Shown here: piece by piece, positions 22,201-39,655 of the stretch | Position numbering within the stretch: the first letter of the stretch is position 1 | How the letters are laid out: every line of letters begins with the position of its first letter | Origin: Chlorella sorokiniana | Taxonomy: Eukaryota; Chlorophyta; Trebouxiophyceae; Chlorellales; Chlorellaceae | NCBI GenBank assembly: GCA_025917655.1 | Contig: CP084608.1 | Span: 806,001-870,000, forward strand | Direction: 5' to 3' | DNA: 64,000 nt | The notes under the pieces: generated by a model | Seen by the model: only the letters and a program-made list of their open reading frames with translations | Told to the model about the DNA's origin: nothing | Databases searched by the model: none | Made by a program: the position numbers and the translations under genes

Positions 22201-25200
22201 CAGGGCTTGGCAGCTATGCTCAAAGCTGGGTAGTTGCTGATGTGCCGGTGCCTTCCCCCTCCCCAGCAGCTCGGCAGCACCTGGCAGATTTGGTCGTACA
22301 GCTGCGGGTGGCGGTCCCAGAAGGCCTGGAAGGCAATCAGGCTCTTGATGGTGGCAGGGCGGGGCGGGTCCAGCAGCGCGCCCCGCCCCCAAACAGCTCC
22401 GCCAGCACTTGTGCCTGCGGCAGGCTTAGCCCTGCAGCGCCAGGGAAGGGTGTGGAGGGAGGACAGCTCAAGGGCCAGCGGCCACACAAATATGCCAACG
22501 CCATGCAGCTCATCAGCAGCACGGCTGCCAGCAGCGCAGAGCAGGCTGCACCGTCGCCTATGTCCCACACTCACCAAGCATGCTGCGAGCCTCCTTTGCC
22601 GCCGCATACTTGGCCTGCTGCTTGCGGGCCTCTTTGGAGCTGCGGGCGGGACCGCGCACCTGGCGGCCAGAAAGCACAACGGACAGAGAGCAAGCTCAGG
22701 TGCGCTGTGCACCCCCGTGCAAGCCGTGCATGGCCAATCAAAGTGCGAGCCCAACGGCAGGCAAGAGCATCTCCTCCGGCAAGGCAGGACCTCATCCCGA
22801 GCCAGCAGCAGCCCCTGGAGCGCAGGCCCTCGTTCTGTGCATGACGCTGTAGGCCACCCACCCACCCCAGCTCCCACCTCAAAGGCCAGGTCGGCATCCA
22901 GCACCTTGAGCGAAGGACCCACCACTGCCACATCGGCTGTTGTCTCGAACCCGCTGGGGCTGCAGGCGCAAAGGAGTGCGCAAGTAAGGGTGGAGATGCT
23001 TGCAAGATAAGAGTTGGAACTCTTGCATTGCAGGGTGCAGTACGCAATGCAACAACTCTAGTCAGTCAGTTCGCCTGCCAGCATGTAGTCGCCAAACTCC
23101 TTCGGGAACAGAGGCAGCAAGCGGCGCTGCAAGAAGGCATAGGGCAGGATGGGCTATAGGTGACCTGCAACGCGTCCTGGCACCCCAGCAGCAGGCGATT
23201 GACAGCCAGTTCTCAGGCAGTGGCGGCTGCACTCCCCACCTGGATGATCTCTGGGATGAAGACGCGCAGCAGGTGGCGGACCAGGGTGGAGGGCATGGGC
23301 ACGTTGCCCTTGAGCTTGTAGGCCAGGTGCTGCACGTCAAACAGTGGCTTCTCCGCCTGCCGCCACCCTCCGCCGACTCTGCGAAAAGGGCGGCTCGAAA
23401 GGTGCCTTCACGCCCTTCGATCGCGAGGTCTCAACAATTGCCAGTTTGCAAGAACGCCAAACCTGACCCGGTCTCCCCTCTCTCCACCCTTCCCGCCCTC
23501 ACTTATCGTACTGGAAGGCAAACCGCACGTACACGTCAGCCTTGACGTCGGCCTGCCCAATGGACAGGTTGGGGCACTTGGTGCCGCGCTCGCCCGTCAG
23601 TTCAAAGTCGTTCACACGCCCCGTCACGTATACGCCACGCTTGCTGGAACCAGCGGGCAGCGCCTCGGCCTGGGGGGGGGGGGGGGGCAGACAGGCAAGA
23701 TAAGGCAAGATTGAAGCAAGAGTAAAACAAGGGGGCTTACAACAGCGCTATGAAGCGCTGACACAGCCTAAGGCAGGCCCGGATGCATGGCCCTGGCGTT
23801 TTCAAGCCTCACCGCTTCAGCCCCCAGCTCTCCAAGCGACATGACACTGGAAGCCTCCTCGGTGCCCTCCCCCAAGCCCGCAGTGCTGCCGCTGCGTCCC
23901 CACAGCCAGCTGCTGGCGACGCCACGGCTGCTGACGCTGCGCGGAGGAGCCTCCCCTGCCAGCGAGCCCGCGCTGGCGCTGCCGTGCACACCATTGAAGG
24001 CGGGCGGCTGGCCCTGCTGCTGGGCCGCGCGGCGCAGGGCGTCCTGGGTCAGGGGGAGCCCAGGCCCCCACCCTCCTCCCTCCTCGCTGTCGTCGTCTGC
24101 GCTCAGGGGCAGGCAGATGCAGCTTGCCTTTGCAATGAGTGCAAATGGGTGCGGCGGTCGATGTGTGTATTGCCCAAACATGCAAAGCCGTCGATGGGTG
24201 GGGTCGCTACTTGCTCACCCACCCACCCACCCGAAGCCAGCGAGCCGTCACCCTCGTAGTGCACCTCCACAGCCTGCCGCCCGTTGGCCCCGGCCACCGA
24301 CTCTACAGCGGGGCCTCATCGAAAGCGTAAACTGGGAGGAAAGAAACCAGCAGGGGATTGGGCGAGCTGCCCGCCGTCGGGTTGCCAGCAGGCAAGTTAT
24401 CTGTGCAGCGGCTCACCAGAGGCCTGCCCCTCTGCATAGCCATCAGAATGCTGTGAGCCCGCCTCCTCCTCGTCAATTGACTCGCTTGGCAGCCCGTGAA
24501 GCCTGCACGTACCCCAAGCACGGCATTGGACAAGGGCAAATCAAATGCAACCCATTGCCAACAGTTGGTTTGCCGCTGCTGTGGTTTGCCAAGGTGCAGC
24601 GTACACGTGCCCTACCCCAACCACTCAGCAGCTGCCTGGCTAAAACTCACCCCAGGCGCGTTGATTCACGAGACAGCTGATGGCCCCCAAATGCGAGGCG
24701 GTCCAGGCTGGATGTGCTGCTGCCGGCGTCGCCGCCGCTGCGCCCCCAAACCCACGCTTGCTGCGGTTCATCAGCTTGCTCGCCAGCGAGCGCTTGCCCT
24801 TCTTGTCCGCCGCTGATTCTATATCTTCGCTGGCAGCAGGCTGAGAAGGCAGGGGGGCACAAGGCACAGCCAGCATGAGAGGTGTGTGAACCAGCTGCAC
24901 ACTGGGCAAACCAAGGCGATGCCTGATCCTCAAGCAAGAGAAAAGAACACAAAATTACAGAAGGCATGGGTCGGCCTGCCAACTGCCCACCGCCACTGCT
25001 GCCGTGCAAGCCTTGCTTAGCTGCCCACACGCCCTGCCCACCTGAAGCAGCCCGCCCCGCTCCTTCGACTGGTACTTGTCCTTCTTGCGGCCAAGGCGGG
25101 TCAGGAAGCGCAGCGCAGCATGCTTGCCCTTGCCCTCCTTGCCAAGATTCGGCTGCGTGCGGTGAGCTGCGGTTGCTGCCGGCGCTGCCTGGGATGCAGG

Positions 25201-26876
25201 AGGGGGGCCCACTGCACCACCAGAGCCACGAGCGGCCGCCGCCGCTGCTGCCTCCAGCAGCTGGTCGCTGCCAGCAGACTCCAATGAGACCGTGGAGTCA
25301 GGGAGGAGAGGGCATCTGCACCAGCACCACGCAGCGAAGAAACGCGGTCCCCTGCAGAGGGTCTGGGCCCGGGCGCCAGTGGCGGCCGCTGTAGCGCCGC
25401 CGCCGCTGCTGGCACAGGTGGGCGGGCAGGGCGGCCACTGCCCGCGCTGCGTGCGCTGAGCGGCCGCCCTTCCTCAGGCTGTGCGGCGCTGCCAGGCATG
25501 GGGCGCAGTGGGGATGGTGGCGCGCTGGATGCCTCGCCGCCGCCGCGCCGAAAGCTGGCCCCAAGCTGGGATGACTTGCGGCTCAGCGGCGTCTGCCGCG
25601 CCGTTCCGCTGGCTGCTGCTGCCCCCTGCTCCTGCTGCTGCTGCTTGCCCGCCCCAGGGCCCTCCAGCTGCATTACCAGGCGCGCAGGGCGCAGCACAGA
25701 CCCATCCGGCGCCAGCTGCCCCGGCTCTCCCCTCAGCGTCACATGGCCGTTGATCTCGCTGATGTCGATGTTCTTGCAGGCGCCAAAGATGCCAGCGCCG
25801 CCAAAGTTGATGCTGCCGGAGCATGTACGTGTTGGGGAAGCAGGTTGTCCGTGATTAGGTGGGACGCCAGGGTGTGGGCCAAGTACCCACTGGCGATTGA
25901 ATGCTGCTGTAGGCTGCTCTTGGCAGCCAGCGCAGCCAGCACCTGCTCCCCTCTGCGCCCCTTTTTCACTCACTTGTATCCCTTGACACCGGGGTAATAG
26001 TACTGATACTTTGCTCGGTTGTACTTCACCCTCGTCTGCACCAGCTGCTCTTGCAGGCGCTGCAGCCGCGCTGCACCACTCGCCTCGGCGGCGGCGCGCT
26101 CTGCTGCAATGCGCTCGCCGTGCTCCCGCCCCAACAACTCCACTTCTATGAGGTTGATCTCGTCGTGGTACACGCGCCGAGTGTCCTTCGGTACGCAGGT
26201 GGGTGCGCAACGGGCTGGAATGACAAGCTGGAAGCAGGCAAGAGCCACCGCTGCTGGCCGTTGCACGGCCAGGTCGGGCACTGGAGGCCAAACGCACAGA
26301 ACCGCATCTAGGAGTTGCAGCAATGGGAGCAGATGACTGCTCTGGGCAGCACAGAATGGCAGCTGCTCTCAGGCCGCTGCCATGCATAACCACAGCGTCA
26401 ATCGACCCTCTGCCCAACCCCCCATCCACCTGCAGCGCCACCAGCTGTGTCTCCCATATCTCCTGCTCTTCGCGGCGCCCACGCCCTGCGTGCCGCATCA
26501 CCTCTGCCTTGGCTGCCTCCAGGTGGCGCACCAGCGCGCCCAGCGCATCCACCAGCCGCTGCCGCTCCTCCCGTAGCTCCTCGGTTGGCAGCGCCTGGCC
26601 GTCGGGCGCCGGTACGTGCGCGGATGACGTTGAAGCCGGTGCGCACGGAGGGGTCTGCGCCCGCAACCGCCTGGCTGGCCAGCGCCGCCACGCGCGTTCC
26701 CGCAGTGCGGCCTCTTCTCCGATCAGGATCGCCAAGCTCTCCTTCAGCGATGCGGCGTGCTCCTTCAGCGCAGGCCGCGTGCTGCTCTCGTAGGTGTGCA
26801 GTGCCGCAGCCTTCTCGCGCTGCGCGGTCGCCGTGAGCTGCGACGCACGTGCGCGCAGGGGCCCCAGCAAGTCCAT
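19298..26876 (-). CDS. Large multi-exon protein of unknown function (coiled-coil N-terminus, beta-rich segments)
   Basis: One large minus-strand gene of well over 1000 residues; I do not recognise the family. The apparent start is ATG 26876 (MDLLGPLRARASQLTATAQR). The N-terminal exons (26450-26876 and 25977-26180) form charged helices likely to be coiled coil. A beta-rich piece follows (INFGGAGIFGACKNIDISEI, 25740-25815), then long Ser/Ala/Gln/Pro-rich linkers (25100-25600), Lys-rich patches (KEGKGKHAALRFLTRLGRKK near 25080-25140; KKGKRSLASKLMNRSKRGF near 24765-24820) and an acidic patch. More beta-rich pieces are GVYVTGRVNDFELTG (about 23590-23640), ADVYVRFAFQYDK and VAVVGPSLKVLDADLAFEV (22875-22935). 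Later exons read SLIAFQAFWDRHPQLYDQIC (22285-22345), VIVRSLDVGLDVDGLLNMV (21755-21810), FYEGPLRLRLPVAMQLDPDG, VVDGFKSLVIPSHLR and VDARAGLTDSGAKCVVRLSG (19440-19510). The gene could be split differently, and several one-base slips are likely. Confidence 0.55.
23672..23687. repeat. Poly(G) run in an intron
   Basis: Sixteen G residues in a row lie in an intron of the large minus-strand gene (poly-C in its RNA). Confidence 0.9.
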
Positions 26877-28197
26877 GGCGCCACCGTTCAGCGCCGCGCT
26901 GCCGCTCCCGCCACTCTTGAGGGCTGCAGATGAAGGATGGGCAGGCCAGAGAGGCGTGCCCTTCCAGACACCTTTGTGATCGCTAACACGCTATCCAGCC
27001 CCAACCATCGCTGCTCCGCAACTGCTGGTGGGTGCTGAAAACGCGCCGAGCAAACCAGGATCCAGCAAGCCTTCAAACAAACTTTTACAAAGCTTCGAAT
27101 CAATATTTCATCGACAGAAGAGGGCAATGGCACTCGAGACCATCGAGGGCAGGACTGCCGGGGAGCCCTCTGGCATGCCACGCCAAGAAAGGTTGCCTTG
27201 GGAAATTACGTGTATACTTTGTCCCATTCGTTGACATGCTCGGCGTGGATCACTTGCACGTGCCCCGCAAAACCCTGTGCTTGAAATCGCTTCCCATGTG
27301 ATCTTGGTCTTGGTCTGTTCCAGAGCAGCCTCGCCAGGAGGATCAACGTCTGCAGATGTTCACAGGGGGCAATGCGCCGGCGTTGGGTTGCCAACGCTGC
27401 CGCTCTGCTTGCGCCGACAGCACCGGCAGCCGCACGACCTGATTGTTAGTTCACAGCGATGCTGTCCGTGTATGGGTGAACTGAGGCCCTCACCCTCCAT
27501 TGGGTGTCGAACATAGCAGTCTACATCCCGTTACTGTCGATCTGGGCTGCTGGAGAGCTCTAGTCACCAAGTCGCGCGCCCTCCGCACCCGCTTCACCTC
27601 CACCAACCCCACTCCCAGCACCAATGGCGCTGGGGAAACGATTTCCACCTCAACGGAACAACATTACAAAGGAAACTACAACAGCATAAAATCCTAAAGA
27701 TTGGGGCCATGAAACTGGTTTCGAAAGCCAGCGCAGGAATACAGCTGACAAGCGGGAACCCGCCCGTCGGCTTGCAACAACACAGAAAAATTGCACTAAA
27801 GGGGAAAACGGATTGGTTGGGGCTGGATCGTGGTCATACTGCACAACATCATCGAAAACAAGAACAGAAGGCATTCCTTTGGTGTGCTGCAGCCTGAGAC
27901 CCTGGACGGAGCCTGAGGCCCTGTGACATGGGTGGCATGTAAGGCAGCTGGGACGGAGGCGGAGGTGGGGTGGAAAAGAAGAAGCTTGGCGGGTGCACAG
28001 AGGGGGCCAAGCAACACATAGCAACCGTGGGAAACGGGCGCACATGGCCTCAGGCCAACTTGGGCGCCCATTGCCCGCAGTTGCTCCGGTGGCATGGATG
28101 AAAACGGCACGTGAACAGACAAGCACAGGCCGATGCAGAGCCGGCGCGGTGCTGAGTTGAGGATGCGCAGCACGAGGCGAGCGATGGCGTGCGCCGC
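26877..28197. other. Spacer: promoter of the large gene and 3' UTR of MDH
   Basis: This is 1.3 kb without recognisable coding sequence. The left part should hold the promoter of the large minus-strand gene. The right part should be the 3' UTR of NADP-MDH; TTACA at 27664-27668 is a minus-strand TGTAA about 530 bases after its stop. Confidence 0.5.
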
Positions 28198-30847
<2,650 letters not shown>

Positions 30848-31237
30848 GTTGGGCCTCCTAAACGACAAGCTCAAACCCCCTCCCCAGGATGAGCCCTTGT
30901 CCAACCCTCTGCTGCTGGACACCCCAGCACGGAGCATGGGGACCCAGGTGTGTGAAAAGGACTGTTTCCTCGATTGTGCATCCACACTGTCTGCTTTGCT
31001 GAGCTTCAAGCACAGTGCTCTTGTGCTAATCCTCCATCGCCATTGCATTCCCTGCATCCTCACAACTTTGCACGTTTGCTGCACTCTGACAAGAGCAGTG
31101 TACTTTGGGGCAGTTGAAAGGCTTCGGCCACGCCGCATAGCCGCAGGCGACCATTTGGCAAGTGGCGGCTTTCACGCTCCATCAGAGCGAGGGGCTGGAG
31201 GCAAAGCTCATAGGCGCCTGTTGACGCAGCAGCAGCG
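30848..31237. promoter_or_regulatory. Divergent 5' region, MDH/PRP43 genes
   Basis: 390 bases separate the divergent start codons of NADP-MDH and the DEAH helicase. No TATA box or known element is obvious. Confidence 0.5.
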
Positions 31238-35221
<3,984 letters not shown>

Positions 35222-35660
35222 CAATGGCACGGCTGCAGCCGGTCTTTCATGCCCAACTCGCACGCTTGGAAGTCCTTTGTATCATCACTTGATAACCGTT
35301 CTTTCCTCTTTCCCCGCGTTGGCTATCTTTTGGTTGCAAGCTGCAAAGGTGCATCTCTCTCCGGTTGGCCGCTGTGCCATCCCAGGTTTCCGGCACTTTA
35401 CTCCCACTATTGTAATACATGGGAGGGTGTAGGACTGCTGGCTCCACCTGACTGGCAGTACGTGCCATGGGGGAATGCTGACAAGCGGTGGTGCGCTGCC
35501 GGCAGCCTAGGGCGCTGGGCTGAGTCGCCCCTGTGGTCCTTCATTTGCCAAAACCTTCTTGTTATGTCGAGCCGCACATAGCATCTAGGACTCAGCCGCT
35601 TGCAAGGCACGGTGTTGCGTGTCGAAAGTGTTGAAACCGCCGCCTCGCAAAAGGACAGCA
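35222..35660. other. 3' UTR of PRP43 gene and promoter of RBR ligase gene
   Basis: A 439-base spacer between tandem plus-strand genes. Apart from the TGTAA at 35411 nothing is recognised. Confidence 0.45.
35411..35415 (+). terminator. TGTAA poly(A) signal, PRP43 gene
   Basis: TGTAA lies 190 bases after the helicase stop codon. Confidence 0.5.
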
Positions 35661-37798
35661 ATGGCGGGCAGCAGCGCCGGCATCGAACTAATAGACTTGA
35701 CCGATGCTGTCGAGGTGAGCAGAGAACGGGAGGGACGTTTCGAGTGCCTGCTGACCACCCGCGCCCTGCCCGTGGCCCGTGCAGGCAATGCCATGCCCCA
35801 GGAAGCGGTTGCGAGATGCCAAAGAGCCAGCGCTGATTGACCTGACAGGCGGCCAGGCCAGCCCTTACCGCACGAGGCGAGCAGCGGCGGTCAGGTCTTC
35901 GGCCGCCCAGGAAAACGTGGCTCAGCCTGCGCAAGCAATTGATTTGACCGACAGCCGAGCCATCAGAGCGGGCTTAAGGCGTGGCTCTCCCCCAGTCAAA
36001 CGGCCTAATGATAAGGCACGGCAAGCGCAGTGGGAAGCGCCAACTCGCCGACGCAGAACGCAACATGAGCAGCTGCTGCCTCGCCGGACTGCGCAACTGG
36101 AGGAAGAGGTGGATCAGCCAGCCAAGGCAGGGCTGGCATTGCAGGCAGAGCAACAGGGGCATCCACAACAGCAGCAGCAGCAGCAGGAAGCGGGCGGGCC
36201 CTGCTCGATCTGCTTTGAGGATGAGGGGCCCCTGATGCACAGCTTCGTGGCGTGTGGCCACCGCTTGTGCCTGCCTTGCCTGCGCGAGTACGTGGCGGGC
36301 AAGGTGGAGGACCGAATTTTCCCTGTACCGTGCCCGCTGCCTGACTGCAAGGCGCCCATCTCTGCCGCCGAGTGCGGGCTTGTGCTCACGCCTGACGAGC
36401 AGGCGACGCTGGGCAAGGTGAGCTTGATTCGCCTGTTGCAGAGCTTTGACTGGGGAGCGCAGTGTCACTCTTGCAGCACCAAGAATCAATCGTATCGTGG
36501 TCTCCTGCACCCCTTGCCGCCTGCAGATGGAGGCCGAGGCGGCGGTGGGCGAGGGCGCGCGCCTGTTCTGCCCCAACCCGCGCTGCTCCCAGCTGCTCAT
36601 CGCAGACGACAAGCGGGCAGACACGCCGCTGGACTGCCCATACTGCGCACAGCGGGTGTGCGCCCAGTGCGGCGTGGCGTGGCACAAGGGCCTCACCTGC
36701 AACCAGTACCAGGTGCGGGGTTGAGGTGGAGAAGAGCTGCTGCTGCGGGCGCGCTCGGTGAGCGCTGCCCCAACCTCTGACAGTGCTGCTGTAACCTTCT
36801 TGCACATTCTACCTGCCCCCGTGGTTACCCACACTGATTGTGTCAGCTGTACCATGTGCAGGCCAAGCCTGGCGCCGTGCGCAGCAAGGAGGACCAGGCG
36901 CTGCTGGACCTGGCGGAGAAGGATGGGCTGCGGCGCTGCCCAGGCTGTGGGCAGATGGTGGAGCGCACGCAGGTGGGTTGCAGAGGAGGCAAGGTGGGGA
37001 AGGTCTTTCGGCCAGTAGCCCAGCAACAGTCATGCAGGAAGAAAGGCAAGCAACCAGAAAAAGAGTGACCTTTGCGGTGCAGCTGTGTAGTAGAGCCAAG
37101 ATAGCCTTGCAAACACGTCTCCATGATGCGTCCCCGGACCTAACCCATGCAGGGCTGCTCCCATATGACCTGCCGCTGTGGGACCGTCTTCTTTTTTTTC
37201 GTGCGGGCGCAGCAAGCAGCGCCACAGTTCACATTACTGCAACTGCAAGCCCCACGCCGAGCAGTGGATGAACCCGCCGCCTGTCTTGGCACAGCAGCTG
37301 CAAGCGCAGCAGGCCCAAATGGAACAGCAGCTGCAAGCGCAGCAGGCCCAACTGGCACAGCAGATGGAGCAAGCACGAGTGGCGGCAGCGCGGCTTGTGG
37401 CAGAGCGAAGGGCAGCAGCCCGCGCAGCGCAGCGTGCCGCACGCCAGCAGCAGCAGCAGACGCGTCATTTGCACCGCCAGCAACAGCAGCAGCAGACGCG
37501 TCAATCGCCCCGCCAGCAGGAGCAGCAGCAGCACCGGTCACCCCGCCAGAAGCAGCAGGAGCAGCAGCAGCAGCAGCAGTCACCGCGCCAGAAGCAGCAG
37601 GAGCAGCAGCATGTCCACCGTCCGTATAGGGAGCATCCTGGCCAAGTTGCCCCCGCTGTGCTGCCTGTCGTTGGCGGTGGTGCCCGGATGGCTGCGATGC
37701 CTGGCGGCGGCGGCGCGCCCATGGCGGGGGTGCCCGGACCTGGCCTGGCCCAGGTGGCGTATGTAGGTCAACGCATGTGGCAGCGCTTCATGCAGTAG
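35661..37798 (+). CDS. RBR (RING-IBR-RING) E3 ubiquitin ligase with three SIM-like motifs
   Basis: RBR ligases take ubiquitin from E2 onto a RING2 cysteine before passing it to substrate. Exons: 35661-35714, 35785-36417, 36527-36712, 36847-36972, 37153-37798, about 547 residues. The N-terminus holds three short hydrophobic-acidic motifs typical of SUMO-interacting motifs: IELIDLT (8-14), LIDLT (35-39) and AIDLT (69-73), with basic NLS-like patches (PRKRLRD; TRRRRTQ). RING1 reads CSICFEDE, CGHRLCLPC and CPLPDC. IBR reads FCPNPRC, CPYCAQRVCAQCGVAWH and C. RING2 reads RRCPGCGQMVERTQGCSHMTCRCG, where the C of GCSHM is the catalytic position. A T8 run at 37192-37199 then disturbs the frame and hides one expected zinc ligand; the distal S-C-G-R-S and HYCNCK read in the next frame. 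The C-terminus is Gln-rich. Confidence 0.88.
37292..37620 (+). repeat. CAG-rich coding repeats in the RBR ligase tail
   Basis: Two near-identical 33-base units start at 37292 and 37325 (protein QLQAQQAQ repeated). Several CAG clusters follow to 37620, interspersed with CGCCAG. They encode poly-Gln and Arg-Gln stretches. The tract keeps an open frame in more than one phase, which makes the end of the protein hard to fix. Confidence 0.75.
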
Positions 37799-38454
37799 GC
37801 GCTTACTTTACATGCCTTACCTGTGTGGACTGGTACTGATGGTATTCATACTGACAGAATTGGAGTAATCACACCCCAACTTTCTGTTTGTTTCTTGGCT
37901 TGTGTACATTTGCAGTATGCAACGCCCACCCTGCCAAGCCGCACGTAGAATGCCAAACAGCCTTAAGGGCGGCAGCCAGCGTTGCAGCCCAAAATCAGCC
38001 AGCAACACAAAGCATGCAGGGCCCAAAACGCGCAGCAGGAGGCGAATGCTCGTAGGCTAGATGCAAGCCAAGCGTAGCCCAGGCTATGGTTGCCATCTTC
38101 CCCGCACCAACCGTGCAGTAGTGCCAGTGGCTGCTTGGGGCGCTCAAATCGCCATGCACGAAGTGAGGAGACCTTTGGGCACCCATTTGGGGCGCCACCC
38201 TTGCCGATCCTGGACTCGGGCAAAAAGCTGCTGCCTGCAAAGCAATGCCTGCCATCACTCGTTTGCTCGCCTGCCAAACTTCCCGAACTGCACATAGGCA
38301 TCAGTGGCTGCTGCACTAGTTGAGGTGCTGCCAACTGCGTGCACTCTCTGTTAGATCATGTTTGTGTGCGTAACAAACGTTTCATTTGGCGTGTGTGTAC
38401 TGCATGCTGCATACACTAAGAGCATCACAAGGTGCGATGGTTCAAGCAGCCGTG
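37799..38454. other. Convergent 3' spacer
   Basis: 656 bases between the RBR ligase stop and the stop of the small minus-strand gene. No gene, repeat or clear signal seen. Confidence 0.45.
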
Positions 38455-39224
38455 CTAAAGAGTCATAATGGCAGCGTTCATCAGCAGCACCGCAAACACC
38501 ACTTTGCTGGCCGACAGCTGCATGGCCTCGAGCTCCCTCACGCTCTCCTGAAGCTCTCTCACGCTCTCCTCAATCTCGCTGATGCGTTTTTCATGCTCAT
38601 GCGTGGTGGCCTCTACCTTAGCCTCAATGCCTGCAATCCAAGCGATTGAACTTGAGAGCTGTGCCCATCTTGACACACAGCAAAGCAATCACAACCACAT
38701 GCCTGCCATGCGGTTGGCAACGCGCGCAGTCGTCAAGTATGCCGTCTCCAATCCATCTAAGAAGGTTGCCTGTGCCTGGAACAGAAACGAAGGCGACCAG
38801 AACTAGAGAGCCTGAAATGCTTAAGCCCAGGCAGACGCCTGCGCAACTCACCACATCTAGGGGTACGTATTGCTTGCCCCGAACCAGGATGACCTGCCGC
38901 TCTGCTTTCTGTTTGCTGGCCTGCCAGCGGCAGAAAGCCTGCGCGCGCTGCTCCAACTCTGCTGGGGTGTCGGGCACGTCATCTCCCAGGGAGAACCCGT
39001 CCGAGGCGCTGGCGAGGCACCGGCGGAAGAGGTTGCGGCGATGAGTGGTGGGGTACACTTGTGGGCGGTCAAGCCTCCATCCCAGGTACATGCCAGACGC
39101 TCGACTGCCCAACTACAAGTAACACGGCGTCAAATTATTGTTGGGTCGTGTGCCGCACCTCGCTTCGGGCGTTGAACGCCCTTTGCATCTCGTCAGCACT
39201 CACCAACGGGTGACCAGTTGCCAT
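38455..39224 (-). CDS. Small coiled-coil protein with a C-terminal membrane helix, unrecognised
   Basis: I do not recognise the family. The likely start is ATG 39224 (MATGHPLVSADEMQRAFNAR). The second exon (about 38855-39090) reads PTTHRRNLFRRCLASASDGF, then SLGDDVPDTPAELEQRAQAF and KQKAERQVILVRGKQYVPLD. The third exon (about 38704-38790) reads AQATFLDGLETAYLTTARVA. The last exon reads IEAKVEATTHEHEKRISEIE followed by two near-identical heptad units (ESVREL) and a hydrophobic end, ASKVVFAVLLMNAAIMTL. This gives a dimeric coiled coil anchored by a short C-terminal helix, the layout of tail-anchored or organelle-membrane adaptor proteins. The last intron appears to use a GC donor (38703). Function is unknown. 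Confidence 0.6.
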
Positions 39225-39655
39225 GGCTGTTGCTGATGCCAAACTGCCAAAAGACTGAACTTTTGCAGGACGAGGGCAGGTTTGCCAACCTTGGAAGCCC
39301 AATCCTGCCAACTCTTTGACTCTTGATTGCGGGATGAACTTACAAGGAAACTCACAACCCATCAGGGGGTGCGGCAACCGTAGCCCTGCCTTGTTGGCAC
39401 CTGCTGGCATCCGCCCGGGACCCCATCAAGGCCCGATGCGCCGACTTTCATCTTTACCAGTCATGCTGGGCGCTTCAAACTTAGGGACTCTCTAATACAC
39501 ATACTCTAATACACATACACAAACAAAGTACAGGGCAGCAGCAGCGTTTTGACAATACAGTGGCACTGCCAACGGGCAGCTCAAAAATAGGTGGAGGCGG
39601 GCACTGGCACCAGCTTTGCCTGCTCAGCGGCTAGCTTGCGTCTTCTGTTGCGGAC
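39225..39655. promoter_or_regulatory. Spacer: 5' region of the coiled-coil gene, 3' UTR of RraA-like gene
   Basis: About 430 bases between tandem minus-strand genes. TTACA at 39340-39344 could be a minus-strand TGTAA signal for the RraA-like gene. Nothing else is recognised apart from the 14-bp duplication. Confidence 0.4.
39490..39517. repeat. 14-bp tandem duplication
   Basis: CTCTAATACACATA occurs twice, back to back, in the spacer between the small coiled-coil gene and the RraA-like gene. Confidence 0.85.

Noticed and set aside
37180-37215. Programmed ribosomal frameshift at the T8 run in the RBR ligase
   Set aside because: The same kind of one-base slip occurs in homopolymers of many unrelated genes here, so a sequencing or assembly cause is simpler.
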